Source: Bifidobacterium imperatoris
GTDB taxonomy: Bacteria; Actinomycetota; Actinomycetes; Actinomycetales; Bifidobacteriaceae
Length of the DNA: 64,000 nt
Direction of reading: 5' to 3'
Assembly (NCBI RefSeq): GCF_002860405.1
Contig: NZ_NMWV01000014.1
Location: 44,371 to 108,370, forward strand
Under the pieces are notes generated by a model. That model did no database searches, was not told the origin of the DNA, and saw only the letters and a list, made by a program, of their open reading frames with translations. The position numbers were made by a program, and so were the translations under genes. Numbering within the stretch: the first letter of the stretch is position 1; every line of letters starts with the position of its first letter. Positions 7,814-16,094 of this stretch are shown here, piece after piece.

Positions 7814-8602
7814 TCAGGCCTCCTGCCCTGCGAGCGCGTGAGCTTTTTCGTCGGCCTCGGCTTCGTTGAACAGCGAGTAGATGTTGTTGCGCTTCGCCTC
7901 AAGCTGGTGCAGGATGAACTTCTTGACGAAGTCGCTTGCCGGATGCTCGATAATGTTCTCCGGCGTATCGAACTGGGCGATCTTGCCGTGGTTGATGATG
8001 AGCACCTTGTCGCTCATCGTGCAGGCTTCCTCGGGATCGTGGGTGACCATGATGGTGGTGAGCTTGTACTGGTCCACGATCTGCTTGATCTTGGCCTTGA
8101 TGGATTCCTTGATCACGCCGTCCAATGCGGAAAGTGGCTCGTCGAGCAGCAGCAGCTTCGGCTTCATCACCAGTGTGCGGGCCAACGCCACGCGTTGCTT
8201 CTGGCCACCGGACAGCTCGTCAATGTGCTTGTTCAGGTGCTCTTCCAAACCGAGCAGCTTGATAAGCTCCTTGATTTCCGCTTCGGAGGAGATGCCGGGG
8301 TTGTTGCGAAGACCATAGGTGATGTTCTCGTAAGCGGTGAGGTTCGGGAACAGGGCGTAATCCTGGAATACGATGTTGAAGCCGCGCTTCTCCATCGGCA
8401 CCTGGGTCAGATCCTCGCCGTTGTACAAGATCTGGCCGCTGGTGGCATCGGTAATGCCAAGAATGATGTTGAGCAGCGTAGTTTTGCCGCCGCCGGAGGG
8501 ACCAAGGATGGACATGATTTGGCCATCGCCCAAGGTGAGGCTGATGCCGTTCAACACATGAGTGTCACCGAACGATTTGGTGATGTTTTTCAGTTCGAGC
8601 AT
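7814..8602 (-). CDS. AEP ABC transporter ATP-binding protein
   Basis: A 262-residue ATPase of the Fe3+/spermidine/AEP importer class. Walker A is GPSGGGKTT, the signature LSGGQKQRVALART and Walker B LLLLDEPLSALD; the Q-loop is in FQDYALFPNLTAYENI and the H-loop in MVTHDPEEA. It is the first gene of the leftward AEP unit and is nearly coupled to the permease fusion. The ATG at 8602 gives the canonical MLELKNITKSFG start. A TTG at 8611 adds three residues and is better spaced from AAGG, so the start is uncertain by 9 nt. The C-terminal 35 residues are a short extension without a TOBE domain. Confidence 0.9.
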   Translation of the reverse strand: MLELKNITKSFGDTHVLNGISLTLGDGQIMSILGPSGGGKTTLLNIILGITDATSGQILYNGEDLTQVPMEKRGFNIVFQDYALFPNLTAYENITYGLRNNPGISSEAEIKELIKLLGLEEHLNKHIDELSGGQKQRVALARTLVMKPKLLLLDEPLSALDGVIKESIKAKIKQIVDQYKLTTIMVTHDPEEACTMSDKVLIINHGKIAQFDTPENIIEHPASDFVKKFILHQLEAKRNNIYSLFNEAEADEKAHALAGQEA

Positions 8603-8611
8603 ATTTCCCAA

Positions 8612-9086
8612 CTTGCCTTCCGCAGCTCACTGCAGAATTGAATTTTCCGGACATTCAACATTCAGTTATGCGCGGCCAAAACCGCTAGGTCGTACTTTCA
8701 TAGTCCGGCAAAAGTGGGTGGCGTGAATCTTACATTGGGGAAAGCTCAAGGAAGCGACGGTGAACAGTAAGTAAAACTACATGTTTTACCCGTAGTCGCC
8801 GTAGTTTGTCGATAATTGCGTAGGTGCGCTGCCTCGAAAGCGACCAAGCTGAGTTCCTGCCAACGGCTTTACTTCCAACAACATGCATATATCTGCAATT
8901 TGCTATCCGTTCACCCTGCCGTAAACAAGGCTCTAATAAAAAAGTCGGGAGCGCAGCCCAATCGCCAGTAAGGATAAGTGCCAATTTGCGCAAAAAAGGT
9001 CGGAAAACAGCACGCCGAGACTACGTACTAGGCAAGGCGTTCCGATACTATTAACCACGTCAGAATGGCTTAAACACGGAGGATTC
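8612..9086. other. Divergent intergenic region between AEP unit and transporter
   Basis: There is no gene in these 475 nt. It must hold the promoter of the leftward AEP unit and that of the rightward transporter. The one clear structure is an inverted repeat, GTAAAAC (8771-8777) and GTTTTAC (8783-8789) with a 5-bp spacer, a plausible operator. CGTAGT also occurs twice just after it. No known riboswitch fold was recognised. Confidence 0.5.
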
Positions 9087-10265
9087 ATGCGGCGCTGGCT
9101 GATCAAGCTGCTGAAGAACGAGACGATTCTGGTGGTCGCCGCAGTACTCGCACTCATCTCCTGTTTCATAGTTCCGCCAGACGCCGACTACAAGGGTTAC
9201 ATTCACGCCAGCACCATCAGCCAGCTCATCTGTCTGATGATTGTGGTGTGTGGATTCCAGCGCATCGGCGTCTTCCGCATCATCGGCTCTCGCCTGCTGG
9301 AGAAAACCAGCACAATGCGCGGCCTCGTCATCACACTGGTATCGCTTACCTTCTTCTCCGCCATGCTCATCACCAATGATGTGGCGCTGGTGACATTCGT
9401 ACCGTTTGCAGTAGCCGTACTCATCATGGCCGGCCAGCAGGAGCGCACGATCTTAGTGGTCACGTTGATGACCATCGGCGCCAACGTGGGTAGTATGCTC
9501 ACCCCGATTGGCAACGCACACAACCTGTACTTAAAAGCCCTCACTGGCATGCCGACGCTGGAATTCATTGGCATCATGGCTCCATATTCCATCGTTGCCG
9601 CCATACTGCTGGTGATTGTGGCCAGCGTGGTATTCGGCAAGCAGCCGGTCGGCAATCTCGGCAACCTCGAAACCGGTGTACTGGCCCCTGAGCGCAACAA
9701 GCATCAGCCTGACGAAATTCGCATCACCGGCTATGGAGCCGGCTACGGCGGTTGGCGAACCGTGGTCTACACGCTGCTGTTCGTGGTCTGCCTGCTTGCC
9801 GTCTCCGATGTGATTCCGCTGTGGGCCATGTGCGTGATCGTGGTAGTGGTGTTCCTGTTCACCGACCGCCGCGTATTCCGCTACGTGGATTGGGGCCTGC
9901 CGCTCACCTTCTGCATGTTCTTCATCTTCATCGGCAACATGAAGCGCGTGCCTGAATTCTATGAATTGGCGCGCTCGCTGGTCGGCGGCCATCCGCTCGA
10001 AGTGGCCGTGGCCTCCAGTCAGGTGATCAGCAACGTACCGACTACAATTCTGCTTTCCGGCTTCTGCGATCAGTGGCGTGAACTGATCATCGGCACCAAC
10101 TTGGGTGGCATGGGTACGCTGATTGCTTCAATGGCTTCGCTGATTTCCTACAAGAACGTGGTACGTCAGTATCCCGATAGGAAAGGCCGTTATCTGGCCA
10201 TCTGCTCGGCAGTCAACGTACTGTTCCTCGTAGTACTCGTAGGCTTGAGCTGGATTATCGAATAG
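9087..10265 (+). CDS. ArsB/NhaD/SLC13-type anion transporter
   Basis: A 392-residue polytopic membrane protein with about ten hydrophobic segments. It has the two inverted-repeat signatures of the ion transporter superfamily: a first-half TNDVALVTFVPF with GANVGSMLTPIGNAHNLYL, and a second-half SSQVISNVPTTILLSGF with TNLGGMGTLIASMASLISY. Such carriers move citrate, dicarboxylates, arsenite or Na+/H+; the substrate cannot be told from the sequence. GGAGG sits 5 nt before the ATG. It is monocistronic and convergent with the arabinofuranosidase, whose stop lies 12 nt beyond. Confidence 0.82.
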   Translation: MRRWLIKLLKNETILVVAAVLALISCFIVPPDADYKGYIHASTISQLICLMIVVCGFQRIGVFRIIGSRLLEKTSTMRGLVITLVSLTFFSAMLITNDVALVTFVPFAVAVLIMAGQQERTILVVTLMTIGANVGSMLTPIGNAHNLYLKALTGMPTLEFIGIMAPYSIVAAILLVIVASVVFGKQPVGNLGNLETGVLAPERNKHQPDEIRITGYGAGYGGWRTVVYTLLFVVCLLAVSDVIPLWAMCVIVVVVFLFTDRRVFRYVDWGLPLTFCMFFIFIGNMKRVPEFYELARSLVGGHPLEVAVASSQVISNVPTTILLSGFCDQWRELIIGTNLGGMGTLIASMASLISYKNVVRQYPDRKGRYLAICSAVNVLFLVVLVGLSWIIE

Positions 10266-10277
10266 CGATGATTTGAT

Positions 10278-12608
10278 TTACTGCCAGCGAGCGGTGACCA
10301 CAGTCAGGCTGTAAGGCTTGATTTTCATTGCCATCAGCGAATTCGTAGCAGGCAAAGATACTTTGCGAAGCTCTGGAACAATAGCGCCCTGCGCCTCACC
10401 GCGATAGTCGATAGTGGTTTTGGCTTTCGGCGCGGCGGCCAGCGTCTCAATATCAAGGTGGACCGCACCCGTCCTGTTGGAGCTGCTGCCCAATACCGCC
10501 AATCCGCGTTCGATTTCCAACGTCACATCCACGGCAGTGGCACCGGTGTTGACGATTTTGATATATCGATAGTTGCCGGGCTTGTTGCCACCGGTCGCGC
10601 TCACATACAAGTGTTGCGCTTCCTCGGTCTTTTCCGTATCCACCCGATAGGTCAGCTCGCCCACATGCGTGGAAAACATGCGTTCCGTCTCATAGTTCAA
10701 TGTGGGGTTCACATGCGCCGGATTGAATTCAATAAGATTCTGTGCCCAACCCTTCGCTGGAATATGAGCCAGTAGTGGAGCATAAGACGTCATCTTCACC
10801 ACATCCGAATTGCGTTCGCAGCCAGTCAAAAACGCGGCCTCGCCAAGCGCCGACTTCCACGTATTCGCGCCCTGTTCGGTTTGTGGCTGGCCTGCAAAAT
10901 ACCCGTTCGCGGAGTATTCGCCAAAATACACGCCGGCACCGCAACGCGGGTAATGGTCAAAACGATAGGCTTGCGCTTCAAACCATTGTGCCGAATGATA
11001 GGAATGCTCATCCACGATGATTGCATCTCCGGTGGCGGAATCCTGCGCTCCCTTGCCGGTGGATGCCGCAGTGCGCGCATAATCCCATGTACGTTTCATT
11101 GCAGGCTGGAATGGGAAAAGACCAGCGCTCATCACGCACAGCATATGCGGGTAGCGTTCATGAATCGCTTCGCTGATACGCGTGAACTTCGCCACATAAT
11201 CCGCGCCGAAATTCTCATTGCCCACGCCAATCATGTCCAAACCAAACGGTTCCGGATGCCCCATGTCTCGGCGAACCGCAGCCCACGGGCTCGTATCCGG
11301 GTTCCCATTGGCGAATTCAATCAAATCCAGATAATCCTGAACCACATTGTGCCGGAACGCTTCGGAATCAATATCCATATGCTTCGGATCGCGGCCGGGA
11401 GACTGGCATGCAATACCGGCAAACAGCGTCGGCAGCGGCTTGGCACCCAAATCCTCGCATAGGCAGAAGTATTCATAAAAGCCGATTTGATAACTCTGGC
11501 AGTAGCTGGAACCATCCGGCATTTTGAACGACCACATGGAATACTGCGGGCGCCGAGCGGGAAGCGCGCCGATTGTATCCTTCCAACGATATTCATTGCC
11601 GGGAGTGACGCCTTCCACAATGCAGCCGCCGGGGAATCGCATAAAGGTTGGATGCAACGCCTGAATGGTTTCCACCAAATCACGCCGAAGCTTGCCATAG
11701 CGCCATTTCGGGTCTCCCGCGCCCCAATAATCGGCATCCATGAATTGCACTGTGTCCAGATCAAACATCACACCAGTGCGGATAGGAGTAGTAGGGTAGT
11801 CGGCGGCGGTCGGTGCATCATCGCTTGATGTGTAGTCATTGGGCACAGTATCGTCTCTGGGTGCCGGCTCAACGGCAATGCGCAAAATGCCATAGTCGGT
11901 CCCCGTGCCGCGCACCTGCGCTCTACAGTGTACCCAGTTGCTCTGCTCGCCAGCGTAATCCTTGGAATCCTCGGAATCATGATGAACATCATTGCTGGAG
12001 CCAACGGAATGCGCAGCAGCACAATCAAACCGGGCGACTTCAGTCAATGGATTGCCCTGCTCATCAATCACACTGATGTCCAGCACAGCGCGCCCCAATA
12101 CCGGGCGCAACTGGAAGTCAATGTCATAGGAATGCCCGTCAACAATGGAGAAAGCAGGCTCGTTGCCGTTGCTGCCGCCGCCGTTATAACCAAAGTTTTC
12201 AATGCAAACAGACTCGTCCGAACGAATGGCGCCGGCCGTATCGGTTTGGCAGCTATATGCGGGAAGCGTGGCGCGCACGCGTGCGTACCGACTGTGTGCA
12301 TGAATCGGAGGATCAGGGCAGTATGTGGCAAGTATCTGACCATGCTCGCCGCGAATTTCCGTGCCATAACTTTCAGCGGAACAGTTGATGAAATGCCAGA
12401 AGCGTAACGGGTCGGCTTCGGTACGCCAACGATCAGAGCCGGAAAATCTCCAAGTGCGATGGTCGAGATAGACGCCGTCGAAGCTGTAATTATTCACCAT
12501 ATTGGCGTTCAGGCCACCATCGGCACTGTGATTGATATCTTCGAAAAAGACGCCGTACAGCCGCTCACTCGTACGATGAGTAGGGTCTGAGACCGTAATC
12601 CGAACCAT
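10278..12608 (-). CDS. abfA: GH51 alpha-L-arabinofuranosidase
   Basis: A 776-residue protein without a signal peptide, so probably intracellular, releasing terminal arabinofuranose from imported arabino-oligosaccharides. An N-terminal strand segment (LYGVFFEDINHSADGGL) is followed by a carbohydrate-binding-like beta insert (about 70-250), a TIM barrel (280-590) and a C-terminal beta domain. The acid/base is Glu465 in GVGNENFG and the nucleophile Glu564 in YFGEYSANG, both typical of clan GH-A family 51. A TACAAT box lies 7 nt before the ATG, suggesting a leaderless or nearly leaderless message. The divergent RpiR-type gene may be its regulator. Confidence 0.9.
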   Translation of the reverse strand: MVRITVSDPTHRTSERLYGVFFEDINHSADGGLNANMVNNYSFDGVYLDHRTWRFSGSDRWRTEADPLRFWHFINCSAESYGTEIRGEHGQILATYCPDPPIHAHSRYARVRATLPAYSCQTDTAGAIRSDESVCIENFGYNGGGSNGNEPAFSIVDGHSYDIDFQLRPVLGRAVLDISVIDEQGNPLTEVARFDCAAAHSVGSSNDVHHDSEDSKDYAGEQSNWVHCRAQVRGTGTDYGILRIAVEPAPRDDTVPNDYTSSDDAPTAADYPTTPIRTGVMFDLDTVQFMDADYWGAGDPKWRYGKLRRDLVETIQALHPTFMRFPGGCIVEGVTPGNEYRWKDTIGALPARRPQYSMWSFKMPDGSSYCQSYQIGFYEYFCLCEDLGAKPLPTLFAGIACQSPGRDPKHMDIDSEAFRHNVVQDYLDLIEFANGNPDTSPWAAVRRDMGHPEPFGLDMIGVGNENFGADYVAKFTRISEAIHERYPHMLCVMSAGLFPFQPAMKRTWDYARTAASTGKGAQDSATGDAIIVDEHSYHSAQWFEAQAYRFDHYPRCGAGVYFGEYSANGYFAGQPQTEQGANTWKSALGEAAFLTGCERNSDVVKMTSYAPLLAHIPAKGWAQNLIEFNPAHVNPTLNYETERMFSTHVGELTYRVDTEKTEEAQHLYVSATGGNKPGNYRYIKIVNTGATAVDVTLEIERGLAVLGSSSNRTGAVHLDIETLAAAPKAKTTIDYRGEAQGAIVPELRKVSLPATNSLMAMKIKPYSLTVVTARWQ

Positions 12609-12747
12609 GTCTCCAATTGTAGGTGCTGGCTGCGTGATGGCATGGCGAAGGTAAACGAAAAAGTTCGCTCACAGTTCATATTGCGGTTAATGCAAATCGG
12701 GGGTTTTCCACGTGCGAGCCGGTACGCTCGAAGGCAGTGAATAATTA

Positions 12748-13644
12748 ATGATGGCGACGATCAGGAGCGGGCCTGTGCAATCCTCGGTGGGAATACGCGA
12801 GCGTATCGACCACGTATATCCAACATTACGTCCGGCCGAACGAGCTGTGGCGCAGTATATTCGCGATCACACGGATGAGGCTGCCGAACTCACAGTAGGA
12901 CAGTTGGCTGATGTGGCGCATGTCAGTCAGCCCACGGTTATTCGTTTTTCTCGCAAACTTGGTTTCGGCGGTTACCGTGAATTGCGTTATGTGCTGCGGC
13001 ATCCGACCGCCGCGCATGAGGTGACGTTCGATCCGCTGTCCGGGTTCGATTTGAATCCGTGGGACAGTGTGGATGAGATTCCCTCAAAGGCTGCGGATGG
13101 TGCCAAGGCGCTGATTGATGAAATGCGCGGGGCATTGGACGCCAAAGCGTACCGTAAGGCGATTGAGATTATTGCCGAAGCGGGATTAATTGATATTTTC
13201 GGCGTGGAGAATTCGCTGACGCCGGCTATGGATCTGTTCACGAAGTTCGAGTATCTGGGGCTCACATGCCGCCTCAATACGGACGCTTACCTGCAGCAGA
13301 TCGGTGCCGGACACCTGACTCATGGCGATGTTGCCATCGCATTCTCCCACTCCGGAAGCTCAGCGGATACAGTCAAGGCGCTGAGGCTGGCAAAGTCGCG
13401 TGGGGCGAAAACCATCGCGATTACCAATGCCATCGGCGCACCCTTGGCCAGCTGGGCTGATGTAGTGCTTGTGACCGGGCGCGATTCGCATGCCATCTAC
13501 GGCAATGCGATTTTCTCGCGTGTGGCCGATACCGCCCTCGTAGACATGCTCTACATGGGTGTGATTCTTTCCGATTACGGCCGTTTTTCCACCGCATTGG
13601 ACGAATCCGGCCGCATGATTCGCGACCGTGTGTTCGAAGGATGA
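12748..13644 (+). CDS. RpiR-family transcriptional regulator (HTH + SIS)
   Basis: A 298-residue regulator. The N-terminal HTH_6 domain (about 20-90) carries VGQLADVAHVSQPTVIRFSRKLGF as its recognition helix, and the C-terminal SIS sugar-phosphate isomerase domain contains FSHSGSSADTVKAL. RpiR proteins respond to phosphosugars and control sugar catabolism. It is divergent from the GH51 gene across 139 nt, so control of arabinoside use is plausible but unproven. The ATG at 12748 has only weak ribosome-binding sequence; ATG 12751 or a GTG at about 12774 are alternatives. Confidence 0.85.
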   Translation: MMATIRSGPVQSSVGIRERIDHVYPTLRPAERAVAQYIRDHTDEAAELTVGQLADVAHVSQPTVIRFSRKLGFGGYRELRYVLRHPTAAHEVTFDPLSGFDLNPWDSVDEIPSKAADGAKALIDEMRGALDAKAYRKAIEIIAEAGLIDIFGVENSLTPAMDLFTKFEYLGLTCRLNTDAYLQQIGAGHLTHGDVAIAFSHSGSSADTVKALRLAKSRGAKTIAITNAIGAPLASWADVVLVTGRDSHAIYGNAIFSRVADTALVDMLYMGVILSDYGRFSTALDESGRMIRDRVFEG

Positions 13645-13696
13645 TATTGGGGGCGAGGCTGCGCGTCTCGGCTGGATAGTATGTTTGTCCGCTGAT

Positions 13697-13769
13697 GCCC
13701 CTGTAGCTCAATGGATAGAGCCACGGCCTTCTAATCCGTCGGTTGCCCGTTCGAGTCGGGTCGGGGGCA
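13697..13769 (+). tRNA. tRNA-Arg (anticodon TCT)
   Basis: A complete cloverleaf: acceptor GCCCCTG/CGGGGGC, D arm GCTC-GAGC, anticodon loop CTTCTAA (TCT, reading AGA), T arm GCCCG-TTCGAGT-CGGGT and discriminator A. The anticodon stem ACGGC/TCCGT has one C-U mismatch at the loop side. CCA is not encoded. A strong terminator follows 9 nt later, so it is a single-gene unit. Confidence 0.95.
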
Positions 13770-13777
13770 CATGTAAG

Positions 13778-13832
13778 GAAGACTGCGTTTCCGTTGGCTT
13801 GTTGCGAAGGAAACGCAGTCTTCTTGTTTTTT
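13778..13832 (+). terminator. Intrinsic terminator of tRNA-Arg
   Basis: A perfect 15-bp stem (13778-13792 with 13809-13823; core AAGACTGCGTTTCC) and a 16-nt loop, followed by TTGTTTTTTG. It has strong rho-independent geometry directly behind the tRNA gene. Between it and the ABC gene at 14010 (about 180 nt) no other feature is seen. Confidence 0.9.
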
Positions 13833-14009
13833 GTTGCACCTGGCGGATCTGTTGAACCGACACGCTCAACGCGCTCAGGGAACACCCCTAGGGGGTGCGA
13901 TGGCGGCGCTGCCGCTATAGACTTGCTGAAAGTCATCTGAAGAGAAGAGTTCCAAAAACAGTGGTGCAGCCCGCTCGCCAAAGGCGACGAACGAGAGAAG
14001 AAGGTGCCT

Positions 14010-14810
14010 ATGGCGCAACATAATCTTCGCCCCATCATCGAGGTGCGCAACCTGCGCAAGGAATATCCGGTGGAAGATGAAACGGTGGTGGCTTTGGAGC
14101 GAGTGAATCTCGCTATTCCCCAAGGGCAAATCTGCTGCATTTTCGGTGAATCAGGCTCTGGAAAATCCACATTATTGAACCAGCTTGCAGGCATGGAAAA
14201 GCCCACGCGCGGCGGAGTCAAAATCGGGGGAGTGCCAGTCAGCAAGCTGAACGAGCGCGAACTGGCCGCCTTTCGGCAGAAGCATATCGGCTTCGTGTTC
14301 CAGTCCTACAATCTGCTGCCGAACCTCACCGCATTGGAAAATGTGGCCATGCCGTTGATGTTCCGCGGTGTTCCCAAAGACCAACGTGAACGCACGGCGC
14401 GAGCCGTACTCAAACGCGTGGGCCTTGGCCATCGACTGAGTCACTATCCGAGGCAGATGTCTGGCGGTCAGCAGCAGCGCGTTGGCATTGCCCGCGCATT
14501 CGTCACCAAACCCGAAGTAGTGTTCGCCGACGAACCCACCGGCAATCTCGATTCCAAAACCAAAGCCGAGGTCATGGCGATGATCTGCTCATTCGCGCGC
14601 GATTTCAACCAAACCATCGTGCTCGTCACGCACGACCCGCAAATGGCCTCCTATGCTGACCGCATCGTCACATTATTGGATGGCAACATCGTCAGCGATC
14701 GCACGAATCATCCGGCCATCTCACCCTCAACTCCCTTTCCAACACCAACTCGACCATCCATAATCCGTCAACAGTCAACTATCTCAACTAATCAAGGAGC
14801 CTCGCGATGA
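14010..14810 (+). CDS. ABC ATPase of a MacB/LolD-type transporter
   Basis: A 266-residue ATPase. Walker A is GESGSGKST, the signature MSGGQQQRVGIARAFV and Walker B VVFADEPTGNLDSKT, and the FQSYNLLPNLTALENVAMPL region is typical of the MacB/LolD/FtsE subclass. These energise mechanotransmission permeases that export peptides, lipids or antibiotics. The ATG at 14010 is preceded by AGAAGG. The stop overlaps the next start as ATGA, indicating translational coupling. With the next two genes it forms a compact operon. Confidence 0.9.
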   Translation: MAQHNLRPIIEVRNLRKEYPVEDETVVALERVNLAIPQGQICCIFGESGSGKSTLLNQLAGMEKPTRGGVKIGGVPVSKLNERELAAFRQKHIGFVFQSYNLLPNLTALENVAMPLMFRGVPKDQRERTARAVLKRVGLGHRLSHYPRQMSGGQQQRVGIARAFVTKPEVVFADEPTGNLDSKTKAEVMAMICSFARDFNQTIVLVTHDPQMASYADRIVTLLDGNIVSDRTNHPAISPSTPFPTPTRPSIIRQQSTISTNQGASR

Positions 14811-16084
14811 ACATCCACACCAACCCATCTGGTCAATCCGGTACTCACGCGGGCTTCCTTGCCGCACAATTCGCCGCATCCGCAGTGCGCCGCATGTGCG
14901 CCGCCGTGCTGGCCGTGCTGATGGCTCTTGCATTCCTGTGCGCAGTAGCATTCGCACCAACCCACGCATTTGCCGATGATGGCGACGATTCCACAAGCGG
15001 CAGCACGGTGGCCGCTCCCGTGGCCGGTCCGGTGCCGAACATCATCGTGACCAACTTCACCTACGGCGGTGACTCCGTGGCAGCCGGCTCCAAATTCGAT
15101 CTGGCGTTCACCTTCCAGAACAAAGGCCAGGTGGCGGTAACGAACATGGTGGTCACTGTGGACGGCGGCGAAAGCTTCGCCATCGCAGGCGGCACGAACA
15201 CCTTCTACGTGGACGCGTTATGGGCCGGCTATTCGCTGACCCAAACCGTGCCGATGCAGGCGCTCGCTTCCGCGACGAGCGGTGCGCAGCCGGTGAGCAT
15301 CAGCTTCAAATACGAGTACCTTGATTCCGGTTCACGCTCCTCCACACAGTCCGATATCAAGATTTCCGTGCCAATCAGCCAACCCGACCGATTCGAAGTG
15401 AGTGACCCGGTGCTTCCCGACCAGTCCATCGCCGGCCAGGAAACCACCATCACGATGGAATATGTGAACAAGGGCAAGGGTGATATTTCCAACGTGGAAG
15501 CCACGATGGAAGGCGAAGGGTTCGACGCCACCATGAAGAACCAGTACGTGGGTAATGTGGCTTCCGGCGCTACAGGCTCCATCGGGTACGCGTTCACACC
15601 GCAGGCTTCCGGCGAGCTGAACGCCACTATCAAGGTCATGTATGAGGATTCCGATGGTCAAAGCAAAACCAAGGAATTCCCGGTCAAGGTCAATGTGGAA
15701 GACGCTCCTGTGATGGACGGCACTGACATGGACAATATGGTTGTGGAACCTGCCGGCCCGGTGGTGCCCGTGTGGGCGTGGGCAGTTGGTGCCGTGGCTG
15801 TAGTGGTGCTGATCGTGGTGATTGTGCTGCTGGTGCGTCGTCATCGCAAGAAGAAGGCAAAGAGCAAGCTCGACGAGGAATGGGACGATTGGGCAGAGGG
15901 CTCTGCTAAGGGTGACTCGGCTGCTGACACTGCTGCTACGCAGCCGGCTGCGGCATCAGACGATGCCGCTGTGCCGGCTGGTGCGTCACCGAATGATTCA
16001 GCACCGACCACCGTGCTGGAACCGGTTGCCGCAGTCGATTCCGCGGTACCGGTCGCCGCCGATTCCGCAACACATCGCAAGTAG
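14807..16084 (+). CDS. Secreted, membrane-anchored CARDB-like repeat protein
   Basis: A 425-residue protein with an N-terminal signal peptide (hydrophobic core about 27-45, cleavage near AFA-DD). Two Ig-like/CARDB-type beta domains follow (about 70-190 and 195-300; FTFQNKGQVAVTNMVVTVDGG and MEYVNKGKGDISNVEATMEGE are the matching strands). A C-terminal transmembrane helix (about 323-345, ending RRHRKKK) leads to an acidic, alanine-rich cytoplasmic tail. It lies between the ATPase and the permease, so it probably is the extracellular partner of the transporter. Similar COG1361-type proteins accompany MacB-like permeases in Gram-positives. Its ligand is unknown. Confidence 0.8.
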   Translation: MNIHTNPSGQSGTHAGFLAAQFAASAVRRMCAAVLAVLMALAFLCAVAFAPTHAFADDGDDSTSGSTVAAPVAGPVPNIIVTNFTYGGDSVAAGSKFDLAFTFQNKGQVAVTNMVVTVDGGESFAIAGGTNTFYVDALWAGYSLTQTVPMQALASATSGAQPVSISFKYEYLDSGSRSSTQSDIKISVPISQPDRFEVSDPVLPDQSIAGQETTITMEYVNKGKGDISNVEATMEGEGFDATMKNQYVGNVASGATGSIGYAFTPQASGELNATIKVMYEDSDGQSKTKEFPVKVNVEDAPVMDGTDMDNMVVEPAGPVVPVWAWAVGAVAVVVLIVVIVLLVRRHRKKKAKSKLDEEWDDWAEGSAKGDSAADTAATQPAAASDDAAVPAGASPNDSAPTTVLEPVAAVDSAVPVAADSATHRK

Positions 16085-16094
16085 GGAGCCGACC

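Noticed and set aside
15822..16094. 91-codon N-terminal extension of the MacB-like permease
   Set aside because: It overlaps the preceding CARDB gene in another frame; ATG 16095 with AGGGAGC gives the family N-terminus.
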